Of a stretch of DNA of 50,000 nt, positions 8,983 to 18,684 are shown one piece after another. Each line of letters opens with the position of its first letter. Position 1 is the first letter of the stretch. The stretch comes from Prorocentrum cordatum (taxonomy: Eukaryota; Sar; Dinophyceae; Prorocentrales; Prorocentraceae): positions 1-50,000 of the forward strand of contig CAUYUJ010019616.1 of assembly GCA_963575745.1 (NCBI GenBank), written 5' to 3'. Under the pieces are notes generated by a model. It was not told the origin of the DNA. It made no database searches and worked only from the letters and a program-made list of their open reading frames with translations. Made by a program: the position numbers and the translations under genes.

Positions 8983-9276
8983 TCACGTGGGTCCATCGGG
9001 CCAGGTTTTGAGACCTGGCGGTAGCTTACCTTGGGTAAGCTTCTGGAGCGCCTTGATGCCACCCTCTGTTGGTGGTGCACACTGCTCCCTGAATTTCTTG
9101 GCTGCACGGATGGTCCAGGCTCCACATCGGGAGCACCAAAGGACACCATTCAACTTCTTGATGAACGGCCCGTGGGACGGATGAAAACGATTTTGCGGCC
9201 CTGGGGGGACGCAGGGGGCCTTAAGCCACCTGGGTGTTCCCTTGATGACACTACCTTGCTTGCCGCAAGCGGACAA
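8983..9276 (-). pseudogene. LINE copy 2 C-terminal Cys/His finger, out of frame
   Basis: This frame encodes CGKQGSVIKGTPRW, then HPSHGPFIKKLNG and WCSRCGAWT. These match the natural C-terminus of ORF2 seen in frame in copy 3 (18,091-18,684). In copy 2 a 1-nt deletion near 9,265 (gcaagcggac against gcaggcgagac) puts it out of frame with ORF2. The paired CxxC and HxxxH-like residues suggest a zinc-binding nucleic-acid-binding fold. Confidence 0.7.
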
Positions 9277-12200
9277 ACAATCTGGAAGAGAGGAGGGACA
9301 GGAGCAACGGAGAGGGAGTGGGGCGTCCTAGACAGCTCGACCTGCAAAGCTGCTACACTGCGCTCCACCTTCACTTTCCTACGGTTCTCCTTGACATCCT
9401 CATCCTCCTCGAGGCCCAGTGGGTCTTTGTGACTCCAGTAGTGGGTCTGAACTGCTGCCAATCTGTCCCTGATGAGATCGGCGTGAATGTCGGTGCCTTG
9501 GAGGTGTCGAACGAGGGGCCCTGGGACTTGACGCCACTGTGCTGCTTCCGCAGCGAGAATGTCGGCATGGCCATTGAGGTGTAGGGCCCATGGAGGCTCT
9601 CGAGCGGCTTCTTCCTCCGTGGGGTGGCTTTTTACTTTGTAGAAGATCGTGTTGTCCCGTCGGTTTTTGGCCTGGGTCCAGAACTTCTGCCACGTGTACT
9701 GGTTCTTGGGGTGCCGAAAGCGGGGGCCTCTGTTGAAGCCCTTGATCACATAGGCACAATCAATCACGATAATGAGGCGGCCGCGGGTGGACTCCAGCAG
9801 CGCAATGACTGCCTCGAGCTCCGCCAGCGGTACCGTCTGCGGGCCGATGATGCCTCCCTGGATGGTTCCTTTCCAGGTGAGGTCGTGTGCCCACAGGGAT
9901 ACGCTCCAGCCACAGACTCTGATGCGCGGGTCCTGCGTATGAGGCCCTCCACTGCCGTCTGTGGCTGCCACTTGCCAGCCATCGAACTGATAGACTGCAT
10001 GCTGTTCAAATACTCCTTTTCGGACTGTGTCCTGATCTAGTCCCAGAATGTGTCCATGGACTTGGCGAATGATCGTGGCGGGGATGATTCCTCGGAGCCA
10101 GAGACTGGGTTCCGTTGGGGACTCTGCCACTGCCCGATCTATGGAGCCCTGGGTCCGATTGATGGCGGGGATGTTGAGACTTCCCAATTCAGGACACGTC
10201 CAAAATTTGTGTAAATCATCTCCGTGTTCTTGCCCACAGAGAGGACAGTCTGCGTCATCCTGCTGGCCGCTCTCAAACCTGCGATGGGCGCTCCAGCACC
10301 TCGAGCAGGCAACGGCCTCTAAAGCTGCTGGGAAAGTTGCTTCTCGCTGGGGTTCCTCCTGGGCCTGGACTTGTTGGGCTCGGGGGAGGGGGTGCTCGAT
10401 TAGCTGCTTCTCCCGTTTCTTGATGGCGGCCCGCTTTCTGGCAGGGTAGAGCCGCAGGGAGTACACGTCCCCCCCCTCCTGGAGGCCTCCAGAGTTATGA
10501 CTGAGAGGGTAGGTAGCTTTCCACACATGCATGTTCAAGAGGAACTCCAAGTGAAACATGAAAACCTTCTGGCGGTCCCAGCTCAGCGGCTTGACGGGGA
10601 AATCGAGGCCCTCGGGGTCCCTCCAGATCCATGCCGAGGTAGGGGTCCAGCCTAGGTCGTACAGGGTGGCAATGATCGCGGACATGTGGGACCTGACCAT
10701 GAGCCACCTTGATGGTCTCTTGAGCTTCTCCCTCAGGGTCTCCCAAGCCTCCTGGATGCCTCCGAGGATGCTGAGTTCGGTATTGAGAACCCGAAAACAC
10801 ATCGTAAACAGCTGGGCCCGAAGATAGATCCCTGGATCCATGTTGTATGGGTGTCCTGGACGGGTATGGAGGCCAGTGGTAAGGCAGGCCCCTGCTTTGG
10901 AAGCTCTATGTGCCGCTCCCGCCAATCGGCGGAAATACTGGACTTCGGTCGGTGCTGATCCGTGTCCCTCCATGCCCCACTTCAGCTGCGGTAGAGCGCC
11001 AGTGCGGAAAAGTGATCGCGCCTTGATTGTAGTCTGGGCCAGCTTCTTGATGTTCTTGTGTCTCTGCACTCCGAGACGACGACGGGTTCGGCGGATTCCC
11101 AGGACCCTTTTCTTCCCGATCGTAGTGTCGGCCCCCAGGTCCCGAGCATGCTGGACGGGTCTGATCTGGACCCCTGCCTGGTTGAGTTTGTCGACGACCG
11201 TGGTGCGGATGTCGTTGGAGCTGGCCAGGACCACAGACTTACCAGAGAGACGGCATCCTAGGTCAGCGAGTCCTCCACATAACTGTATGATGAGCTCTGG
11301 GAAGGCGTCTTTCAGGGCCTCTGGGCTCCCCACAAGACGGACCCTGACGTCGTCCACCCAAGTTCGGATCGTGGGCCTTGGGATCTGGTAGTGGGCTCTC
11401 TCGAGGACGTCGTACAGGAGGGCCCTTGTCCAGGAAACGCTTTGTCCGCACCCTTGGAGGATTGAGGCCATCGGGATGAGGGGCTCGCTGACTCCAATCG
11501 GTGTCGTGAGGACTCTGGTACACGTGTGGACCATCATGCCCAGTGCCAGTGGGACCACTGGGTAGCCTAGGGCGATGGCCTTCTCAGCCAGCTTGTGCTG
11601 GCGGATCGCGTCGAAAAACTTTTCGAGGTCTAAAACGCCCTCGATGATGGAGCACTTGAGAGAGCTGCTGATCTCTGCAAAAAGCTCGCTGATGAGGGCT
11701 GCCCTTAAACAATCACTGCCTTTGATAGCTGCGTCCCAGAATCCTGCCCGTGCCTCTTCCCAGGAGGAGATCTGGCCCTTGAATAGGCGCATGGTGACAC
11801 GGTATGGGGCGTTCGTCAAGGTGATGGGGCGGTCGCTGACCTCTGTCTTGGGTTTCAGGGCTACCAAGTTGATTAGGCACTGGGCTGGAAACTGCTGCAG
11901 CCTACACGTATCATTGATAATGTCGGTGAGGATCTCCAATCCTTCAGGAGGGAGCCGACGGAAATCTGCTACTCGCCACTGGTCCGCTCCTGGTGCAGAA
12001 TTGCTCGAGAAACTTCTGAGGGCCTTCTGAACTTGTTCTGGGCTCCAGCTGTGAGAGGGGTCCCAAGAGTCCATTGCTTGCTGGCGTAGATCTTGGAGCC
12101 AAGGGGCCTCAAGGGGCTTGTCGGGGAGGATCTTATCTGGGTCCCAGTACTGCAACCAATACTCGCTTTTGTGGTTCAGGACCTTCAGGGGGTCTGTGAT

Positions 12201-13619
12201 AATCTCCCCGTCGACCGAGCTGAAAACGTCATTGTCCTCTTCTGGAGTGGGCCCAGGGACCTTTGTGATGTGGCGTGCGCCGCCGCCCCCGTGGGCGAGA
12301 GAGTCGTGGAGCCAGGTCTTGAATGCAGTCTCCTTCTGCATCAAGGCTTCCTTATCAAAGTGCTGAACGATCAGCTCGAGCTGAAAACGTGCATCTGGCC
12401 ACGAGGTCGTAGCGCTTGTGCCTGCGAGATATGACTGCACCAGGGTCTGCGAGGCTGGCAGAAGATCTGGTGGCCACACTGGGTTCGCCTGGAGGGTGGA
12501 GGTGAGGTACCCCTGGATCCTCAGGAGCTCTCTGGAGGCCGGATGGTGTTGGAGTAGATGATCCCGTTCTTGGGCCCGCTGCTGGACCACCCCCCACTGA
12601 TGACTTTCATGATGAAGCCGATGCTGGAACGGAGTGGGGGGGAGGATGTCTCTCCAAATGACCTCGAAGCCGTCCCCTCGACTGTATCCTTCTTGGGTGC
12701 CTGCTGGGGTCCCGATACACCAACCCTCGAGAGCCCGACTGAGGAGGCCGCGCTGGTGGGTGAGGGTTTGGCTGGCGAGCTCTTCTGCGACAGGGAACTG
12801 CACCTGCGGCGTCTCGTGCTGGTCTAGCTGCGCCTGGTGCCAATACTGTGCCCACGGACTGGCTGGGGCTGCTGATGATTGGACGGAAGCAGCCTGCCTA
12901 GGGAACCATCCCTGGCGATGGAGTGCCTCCACTCGGAAAACTGCTCTGAGTCCGATGTGTGGCTTCCATGGGCTGGTTAAATCGGTCTCGATAGACAAGT
13001 AGTCAGAGATCGAGCTGTGGATGATGAAGTAGTCGATGAGACGACCATTGCGACACGAGGTCTCGATGTTCGCGGTTTTGACGACGCCTGAGATTTTCTG
13101 GACCCAGGGGTGGCCTGCCAGGAGCTCCTGGGGGACCATGTTGAAATCTCCCGAGATGATGTACGGGAGGTCCAGGGAGGTGAGGAAAACGGAAATCTCC
13201 TTCACTACCTTGATATTGAAACTGTTGTAGCCGACCCCCGACTGGAGGTAGACGGTGAGCAAAACTATGTTGCGGGCCTTCGTGCGGATCATACAAGCGG
13301 TCCAGTTGGTGCCCCCCACCAGCGGCCTCTTGTTACCCTTCCCCATCATGACCCGCGCGTGAGAGTGAAACTGTCGGGTGACGAAAATCCCGACTCCGCC
13401 TGTCTCTCCACCTGCTGGCGTGGCTGTGGCTGGACACTGATAACTCTTGTAGCCAAGCTTCCCCATGTATTTACGTGCTTCTCCCAGCTTCCCTGAAGTC
13501 AGATGTGTCTCCCCTAACATGATGACCTGAGGAAGCCCAAAGTCAGAAGACTGTAAATATTTCTTGGCTTTATCATTACACTTAGTGATCTTGGCGTGGT
13601 AGATGTGAATCTCTGTCAT
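9150..13619 (-). CDS. LINE ORF2: endonuclease, reverse transcriptase, RNase H (1489 aa)
   Basis: This is the retrotransposition enzyme. It would nick target DNA, copy the element RNA from the nick and remove the RNA. Residues about 1-240 are an APE endonuclease: MLGETHL, SGDFNMVP, GRLIDY and SPWKPHIGL. Residues about 540-830 are the reverse transcriptase: motif A VLDLEKFFDAI, motif B ILQGCGQSVSWT and motif C WVDDVRVRL. A CX2CX8HX4C finger (CPLCGQEHGDDLHKFWTC) follows near residue 1,110. RNase H then shows ATDGSGG, PLAELEAVIALLE, IVIDCAYVIKG and LNGHADILAAEAA. The start is the MTEIHIYH methionine, but in copies 1 and 3 this point is continuous with ORF1, so it may be internal. The final 40 or so residues are frameshifted. 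Activity is unproven. Confidence 0.92.
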   Translation of the reverse strand: MTEIHIYHAKITKCNDKAKKYLQSSDFGLPQVIMLGETHLTSGKLGEARKYMGKLGYKSYQCPATATPAGGETGGVGIFVTRQFHSHARVMMGKGNKRPLVGGTNWTACMIRTKARNIVLLTVYLQSGVGYNSFNIKVVKEISVFLTSLDLPYIISGDFNMVPQELLAGHPWVQKISGVVKTANIETSCRNGRLIDYFIIHSSISDYLSIETDLTSPWKPHIGLRAVFRVEALHRQGWFPRQAASVQSSAAPASPWAQYWHQAQLDQHETPQVQFPVAEELASQTLTHQRGLLSRALEGWCIGTPAGTQEGYSRGDGFEVIWRDILPPTPFQHRLHHESHQWGVVQQRAQERDHLLQHHPASRELLRIQGYLTSTLQANPVWPPDLLPASQTLVQSYLAGTSATTSWPDARFQLELIVQHFDKEALMQKETAFKTWLHDSLAHGGGGARHITKVPGPTPEEDNDVFSSVDGEIITDPLKVLNHKSEYWLQYWDPDKILPDKPLEAPWLQDLRQQAMDSWDPSHSWSPEQVQKALRSFSSNSAPGADQWRVADFRRLPPEGLEILTDIINDTCRLQQFPAQCLINLVALKPKTEVSDRPITLTNAPYRVTMRLFKGQISSWEEARAGFWDAAIKGSDCLRAALISELFAEISSSLKCSIIEGVLDLEKFFDAIRQHKLAEKAIALGYPVVPLALGMMVHTCTRVLTTPIGVSEPLIPMASILQGCGQSVSWTRALLYDVLERAHYQIPRPTIRTWVDDVRVRLVGSPEALKDAFPELIIQLCGGLADLGCRLSGKSVVLASSNDIRTTVVDKLNQAGVQIRPVQHARDLGADTTIGKKRVLGIRRTRRRLGVQRHKNIKKLAQTTIKARSLFRTGALPQLKWGMEGHGSAPTEVQYFRRLAGAAHRASKAGACLTTGLHTRPGHPYNMDPGIYLRAQLFTMCFRVLNTELSILGGIQEAWETLREKLKRPSRWLMVRSHMSAIIATLYDLGWTPTSAWIWRDPEGLDFPVKPLSWDRQKVFMFHLEFLLNMHVWKATYPLSHNSGGLQEGGDVYSLRLYPARKRAAIKKREKQLIEHPLPRAQQVQAQEEPQREATFPAALEAVACSRCWSAHRRFESGQQDDADCPLCGQEHGDDLHKFWTCPELGSLNIPAINRTQGSIDRAVAESPTEPSLWLRGIIPATIIRQVHGHILGLDQDTVRKGVFEQHAVYQFDGWQVAATDGSGGPHTQDPRIRVCGWSVSLWAHDLTWKGTIQGGIIGPQTVPLAELEAVIALLESTRGRLIIVIDCAYVIKGFNRGPRFRHPKNQYTWQKFWTQAKNRRDNTIFYKVKSHPTEEEAAREPPWALHLNGHADILAAEAAQWRQVPGPLVRHLQGTDIHADLIRDRLAAVQTHYWSHKDPLGLEEDEDVKENRRKVKVERSVAALQVELSRTPHSLSVAPVPPLFQIVCPLAASKVVSSREHPGGLRPPASPQGRKIVFIRPTGRSSRS

Positions 13620-13716
13620 GAGCTCGGGGGGAGCTCGCTGAGGTGGCCGCGTGGCCTGCTCAGCTGTCGCGAGCCCCCCCCCTCTCCCTGGGGCAACACC
13701 GCTGGGCGAGTTGCTC

Positions 13717-14583
13717 CTATGGTCGACGCTGGTGCTCTGCTTGGCCCTCGCCTATCTCCTGGTCTGGACGAGCTGCTCCTGGGCCTGCTGCTTGGCGGCC
13801 GCGATGGTCGACGCTGGTGCTCTGCTTGGCCCTCGCCTTCTTGATCTTGGTCTTGGCGGGGGGCAGCTTGGCTGAGGCGGCCGTGAGCTGCTCGATGAAT
13901 GCCTTGGCCTGGTCTCCGTGGTCGCCTTTCATGTCCTGCATGTGCTTCTTGAGACCGTCGGGGATCACGGGCATGGTTGGGATCTCGATCTCCTCATCCT
14001 CATCCTCGTCCATGTCCTGGTGATCCTCGCCCTTGGCGGGGTCGTGCCCGCCGCTGGCCCACTTCGCGGTGGCCTCCACACTGGCCTTCTCGAAGGTGTC
14101 GCGGGCCCCTTTGAGCTCGGCGGTGGTGTCCTTCAGTTCGCCTTGCGCCGCCCTGAGCTCGGCGGCAAGGCGGTCGACCGTGGTGGAGAGGTCTAGCTGC
14201 TTCTTCTCGAGTTGGCGCACCTTCTGGAGCGCCTGTGTGGCTGAGATAGCTGGGTTCTTCTGCTCAGAGGCGGAGATTCCTTCGAGCTTCTGCACCTTAT
14301 CTCCGAGGGCGTCCATCTGCTCCGTGGTGAGCGTGCTGAGGAGGGCTGCGAGGATCTCCTTGATGTCCCCGAGGCCGCCCTCCTTGTCCTTGCCCTTGCC
14401 CTTGTCGTCACCCTGCCCTGTGTGGATGTGTCCACCTGGGATGTCGAACGGCTTCCCGCAGAGGCAGAAGACCTCCTTCTTAGCTTTGTTGGGGGATTGC
14501 CATTCCTTGCATGCACTGCAGACGACGTACTGCCTCTTCTTGGGCTGTGCGATCTGCGTCTGGTATGCCCACCAGCCGCCCAT
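13717..14583 (-). CDS. LINE copy 2 ORF1 (zinc-ribbon-like and coiled-coil protein), frameshifted end
   Basis: Residues 1 to about 260 match copies 1 and 3: CSACKEW and CLCGKPF cysteine pairs, then a Lys/Glu-rich coiled-coil region and an acidic run. After RGRQAA the sequence departs because a 34-bp segment is present twice, 85 bp apart (13,719 and 13,804), which breaks the frame. The ORF ends about 100 bp before the ORF2 start. In copies 1 and 3 the same region is open and joined to ORF2. Confidence 0.8.
   Translation of the reverse strand: MGGWWAYQTQIAQPKKRQYVVCSACKEWQSPNKAKKEVFCLCGKPFDIPGGHIHTGQGDDKGKGKDKEGGLGDIKEILAALLSTLTTEQMDALGDKVQKLEGISASEQKNPAISATQALQKVRQLEKKQLDLSTTVDRLAAELRAAQGELKDTTAELKGARDTFEKASVEATAKWASGGHDPAKGEDHQDMDEDEDEEIEIPTMPVIPDGLKKHMQDMKGDHGDQAKAFIEQLTAASAKLPPAKTKIKKARAKQSTSVDHRGRQAAGPGAARPDQEIGEGQAEHQRRP
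13719..13837. repeat. 34-bp direct repeat inside LINE copy 2 ORF1
   Basis: The sequence atggtcgacgctggtgctct and its following 14 bases occur at 13,719-13,752 and 13,804-13,837. Copies 1 and 3 have it once. The spacing of 85 bp is not a multiple of three and separates ORF1 from ORF2. Confidence 0.85.
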
Positions 14584-14644
14584 GGCTGCGGACTCTGGTG
14601 GTTCCCGTGGGCGGCGGGTGCCCCAAGCCTCTGCGCCAGATAGG

Positions 14645-14666
14645 CTTGAGCCAAAATGGCTACGGA
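14645..14666 (-). other. DinoSL relict at LINE copy 2 5' end
   Basis: This is an exact 22-base match to the spliced leader on the minus strand, in the same position relative to ORF1 as in copies 1 and 3. It is followed upstream by (GGA)n. Confidence 0.95.
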
Positions 14667-14913
14667 CCCCTCCTCCTCCTCCTCCTCCTCATCCTCCTCC
14701 TGCTCCTCCTCCGCCCCTCCTGGCTGGCTGGCTGGCTGTCTGGCTGGCTGGCTGGCCGTCCGGCAGCCTGGCTGGCTGCCTGGCTGGTTGGCTGGTTGAC
14801 CTCTGGTTGACGTCTGGTTGACTTTTGGCTGGCTGGCTGGCTGTCCGGCTGCGGCTGGCGGCGGCGGCGGCGACGACGACGACGACGACTGCGACGACGC
14901 CGACGCCGACGAC

Positions 14914-14955
<42 letters not shown>

Positions 14956-16590
14956 AACGACGACGACGACGATGACCAAACCACGATCACGGCTGGTTGG
15001 CTGGCTGGCTGGTTGGCTGGTTGGCTGGTTGGCAGCCAACCAGCCGCCAACCAGCCGCCAACCAGCCGAATGGCCGTGGTTGATTCGTGGTTGGTTCTGG
15101 TTGGAAATGCGGCCAAAACCCGTGTAAGTGGTGCTCAAAATACACATGTTTTGCCCGCATTCTGGTTGGGTCTCGGTTGGGTTTTGGTTGGAATTTGGAT
15201 GAAGTTGCTCTTACACGTTGTAAAGCCTCCCCCTCGTTGGGCCATATTCGGGGCCTCTTGCGCGCTTCTCAGGCCGCCTTGGGCTACCTTGGACCATCTG
15301 GGCGATAGTGGAGGCACCTTGGGATCGTCTTGGAGGCCATCTTGGGGCCATCTTGGGTTCTCTTGGGGCCATCTTCCCCGTCTTGGAGGTATCTCTCCCG
15401 TCTTGGAGGCCATCCTTGAGGCCATCTTCTGCGAAAAAGCAGACGAGACACGCACCTCGGCGCGCTGGGCCGAAGCCCTACGGGGAATTCTAGAAGAACC
15501 AAAAAAACATCAGACATTTAGCACGCCGGGCACCCCTGTGGCAAGCGAGTAGGCGGCGGCGGATCTAGTGGCCTTCGGCCCATCCCGCCAATGCGGCTGG
15601 GTCGTGGACACGAGGCCTCTCCGAGGCCTCGTGCGGTTTCTCGGGCAGCCTCTCGGGGCATCTTGGAAGCATTTTGGGGGACTCCTGCGGCCTCTTGAGG
15701 GCCTGTTGCCGCATCATGAGAGCTTCTTGTTGGCCTGTTTTGCGGTCTCGGGGGCCAACTTTGGGGGAAAGGTTCGAAATATGTCAGTTCGGGTTCCCCT
15801 CTTGGGCCCATTCGGGGCACCCTTGGGCCCTTTTGGGCCTCCTTGAGCGCCTCCTGGGCCGTCTGAGGCCATCTCAGGCCGTCTGACGGACTTCACGGGG
15901 CCTCCTGGGCCATATTATTGGAGTGTCCTCCGCTTTGCTCCTCATTCCTGGTGCACACATTCTTGGCGGCGCGCTTCGACAGGAACCGCTGTCATCAGAC
16001 TCGCTTAGCGCTGTCGTGTGTAGGGGCAATTTGTAGTGGCAGTGCGAATCCTTTCACTGTGCTGGCTGAGGCGTGATAACACATGAGGGGGCTGTGATCC
16101 ATGGAAAAATTCAAGCATTCGGGGCATTCTTTATTGTTGCCTCTTGGGGCCCTGTTTGGGGTCCTCTTGGAGCCCTCTTGGTGCGTCTTTGGAGCCACTT
16201 GGGTCGTCTTGGGTTCGTAGAAGGCGCCTTGGAACGCTCTTGGACCGTCTCGGGGCCCTCTTGGACCGTCGCGGCAATATCTTAGGACCCTCTTGCCTCG
16301 TTTTGGCGCTCAGTGGCCTCGGTGACAGTCACGAGGAAGCGCGCGCCCGGCGCGACATTCCCCGGGATTTGGGGCTCTGAGCCCTTTGGACAGCACTTGC
16401 GAGATTCAATGCAGACCTCTCTGAGGGACCTGGGGACACGCAACTGAGTGCCTCGCGGCACGGCGGCGGATACGCCGCGCGAGGCCTCGACACCATGGCA
16501 CCCCACCCTTGCGCCCGCCCCAGCGGGAGCAGGGCAAGCTGTGAAGCATCCCTGACAGCTCGCGCACAGCTCCTCACTCGGAGGGGCTCG
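14667..16590. repeat. Spacer of unit 2: microsatellites, hairpin and GGCCTCTTGG arrays
   Basis: This region is equivalent to 5,551-7,482. It contains (TCC)n to 14,712, (GGCT)n to about 14,790, a shorter and more interrupted (GAC)n at 14,872-14,974, an inverted GGTTGGCT repeat at 14,990-15,068, and same-strand GGCCTCTTGG arrays at about 15,270-15,440, 15,630-15,910 and 16,130-16,305. No gene was recognised. Confidence 0.8.
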
Positions 16591-16740
16591 ATGTGTACAC
16601 CACGCTGTTTGGTCGGCCAGGGGTCCAAAGAACTCGGCGAAAGAATTCGGCGTGTAGACGCTCCAGCGTCCCACTGGTTGGGCCGCTGAGGCGTCGATAT
16701 ACCGAGCTCCTTGGCCGACCAGACGACGTGGTGTATACAT
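16591..16740. mobile_element. 150-bp terminal-inverted-repeat element, unit 2 copy
   Basis: This is the same element as at 7,483-7,632, carried along by the unit duplication. It has about 30-bp inverted arms beginning atgtgtacacc and ending ggtgtatacat. Confidence 0.6.
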
Positions 16741-16884
16741 TTAGCCCCTCCCAACCGCGCGCGGCGCGATCACGAAAATTGAAGCCAGATGACCCAGCTG
16801 AGGTTGAGCATCCCCAACTTCCAGTTCAAATATGCACCTCCCGTGGCCATTTAGGCCGGATGTTGCTTGCACTGGTTCGCAGCA

Positions 16885-17772
16885 ATGGCGGACAGCGCCG
16901 TGGACGTCCGCAATTTCGGTTGGTATTCGCACTACCGCCACACCGAGTTCGCAGTGATCGCCGCCAAATTCTCAGAGGGCTTTACGTCCATATGTATGGT
17001 TGGCGTGAGACCCCGCGTGCAAAACAAGTGCACGTGCGGGGAATACCCTGCGCTTCAGCAGGATCTCGAAGATGCTTTTAGACAGAAGAAGTCTCCGTTT
17101 TTTACCACCGACGGCAAGGAGCAGATCCCATTCGAGAAGATCTTCTGGAAGCAGGTCGACATTGCGGACCTCGAGGACGAGCTTGAAGTGAGCAGCAAGA
17201 GGGACAAGTGCGCCGTGGTGTGCTCTTGTGCCGACGAGTTCATGGAGGAGGCAAAGCTCATCATCAGCAGGCACAACCAGAAGGATGGGCTCAACAAGGC
17301 CGGCATGTCTTGGGCCACCTCGTCCGACGTCTACAGGCGCGTGAAGAAGACAGGGCAGCGCGCCGAAGAGGCAGAGAGGTGTGGCTCTGCCGCAGGCACG
17401 GGCGCGGCGCCGCAGAGTGCGGGCTCCATGGGTGCGAGATGGTGGCTGGTGTGCCTCGCGTTCGGTTGCCTTGGCCTTGCCGTCCTGTTGGCCAAGGTGA
17501 AGGATGCCCGCATTGCATGGAGCCCACGGGCAAACACGTACTGCTCCAGGAAAGGGGACACCGTGCCCCTGAACGACGACCTGGGTTTCGGTGTGACGAA
17601 GGATGCTTGTCAGGATCTGTGCGCGACGCATTCGGACTGCAAGATGTTTACCTACGGCATGTGGGAACAGTTTGGCATTCACTTCAAGATGCGTTGTCAG
17701 TTGTATGCCAAATGCGAGACTGGTCATCGCGTGGGGGTGACCCTATGGGTAAGAGACGCGGGGGATGCGTGA
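16885..17772 (+). CDS. Single-pass membrane protein with PAN/Apple-like domain, copy 2
   Basis: This 295-residue paralogue of the gene at 7,777 has the same layout: unknown N-terminal domain, membrane span at 186-204 and a six-cysteine PAN/Apple-like domain at the C-terminus. I see two residue changes, His14 to Tyr and His228 to Pro. All cysteines and the open frame are kept. The upstream acceptor-like site and the degenerate leader-like sequence (16,841-16,861) are also present. The near identity indicates recent duplication or ongoing homogenisation. Confidence 0.75.
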   Translation: MADSAVDVRNFGWYSHYRHTEFAVIAAKFSEGFTSICMVGVRPRVQNKCTCGEYPALQQDLEDAFRQKKSPFFTTDGKEQIPFEKIFWKQVDIADLEDELEVSSKRDKCAVVCSCADEFMEEAKLIISRHNQKDGLNKAGMSWATSSDVYRRVKKTGQRAEEAERCGSAAGTGAAPQSAGSMGARWWLVCLAFGCLGLAVLLAKVKDARIAWSPRANTYCSRKGDTVPLNDDLGFGVTKDACQDLCATHSDCKMFTYGMWEQFGIHFKMRCQLYAKCETGHRVGVTLWVRDAGDA

Positions 17773-17984
17773 AGGGATGTTCGGTTATTACTTGTTTCTT
17801 GATGTGTGTTGTTGGAGCGTGCAGTTCAATTCCAGCTTCCTCTGTCACCCCAGAACCGCTCGCCAGCATGATGTCGAACAGGCCAGTAGGATATGGTTTC
17901 GTCCGAGGCGCCGCCTCCCAGGCGGCAGTGCTAGCCGAGGGGCCTGGGGCACAGAAACTGCAGGCAGTTGCCCCCTCCCCACCT
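17773..17984. other. 3' region of membrane-protein gene copy 2
   Basis: This is the convergent interval between the gene stop and the LINE copy 3 tail. It is equivalent to 8,665-8,874 and nothing further is recognisable. Confidence 0.5.
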
Positions 17985-18090
17985 TCCTCGTCCTCCTCCT
18001 CCTCCTCCTCCTCTTCCCCCTCCTCCTCCTCCGCGCTCGCGCCTCCGCAGCTGTCCTGGTCTCCCCGCGTGGGAGCAGCCTGAGTGGACC

Positions 18091-18684
18091 TCACGTGGGT
18101 CCATCGGGCCAGGTTTTGAGACCTGGCGGTAGCTTACCTTGGGTAAGCTTCTGGAGCGCCTTGATGCCACCCTCTGTTGGTGGTGCACACTGCTCCCTGA
18201 ATTTCTTGGCTGCACGGATGGTCCAGGCTCCACATCGGGAGCACCAAAGGACACCATTCAACTTCTTGATGAACGGCCCGTGGGACGGATGAAAACGATT
18301 TTGCGGCCCTGGGGGGACGCAGGGGGCCTTGAGCCACCTGGGTGTTCCCTTGATGACACTACCTTGCTTGCCGCAGGCGAGACAAGCAATCTGGAAGAGG
18401 GGAGGGACAGGAGCAACGGAGAGGGAGTGGGGCGTCCTAGACAGCTCGACCTGCAAGGCTGCTACACTGCGCTCCACCTTCACTTTCCTACGGTTCTCCT
18501 TGACATCCTCATCCCTCCTCGAGGCCCAGTGGGTCTTTGTGTCTCCAGTAGTGGCCCTGAACTGCTGCCAATCTGTCCCTGATGAGATCGGCGTGAATGT
18601 CGGTGCCTTGGAGGTGTCGAACGAGGGGCCCTGGGACTTGACGCCACTGTGCTGCTTCCGCAGCGAGAATGTCGGCATGGCCAT
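18091..18684 (-). pseudogene. LINE copy 3 ORF2 C-terminus with Cys/His finger
   Basis: This frame preserves the probable natural end of ORF2. After the RNase H tail come LACGKQGSVIKG, PSHGPFIKKLNG and WCSRCGAWT, then FREQCAPP and a stop about 60 bp from the GGA tail. The Cys and His pairs suggest an extra zinc-binding domain beyond RNase H. It is cut off from RNase H here by one extra C near 18,513. Confidence 0.75.

Larger units (their letters stand above)
1..9112. repeat. Tandem 9.1-kb unit, copy 1
   Basis: The sequence beginning at base 1 recurs almost unchanged at 9,113 and 18,221, giving periods of 9,112 and 9,108 bp. The unit contains a minus-strand LINE, a spacer and one plus-strand membrane-protein gene. 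The left end of the array is outside the window, so the total copy number is unknown. The spacer and gene halves are nearly identical between copies 1 and 2, while the LINE halves differ more. Confidence 0.95.
8875..14666 (-). mobile_element. LINE retrotransposon copy 2 (most intact)
   Basis: From 14,666 down, the order is DinoSL relict, ORF1 (frameshifted at its end), a continuous ORF2 of 1489 residues, and a 3' end in (GGA)n. Both ends lie in GGA/TCC microsatellite. The domain set (APE endonuclease, RT, CCHC finger, RNase H) identifies a non-LTR retrotransposon. A 1-nt deletion near 9,265 removes the C-terminal finger from ORF2. Confidence 0.92.
9113..18220. repeat. Tandem 9.1-kb unit, copy 2
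   Basis: This second complete unit has the same order as copy 1. It carries the most intact LINE ORF2 of the three. Its spacer and gene are nearly identical to copy 1, with small differences such as a shorter and more interrupted (GAC)n tract. Confidence 0.95.
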
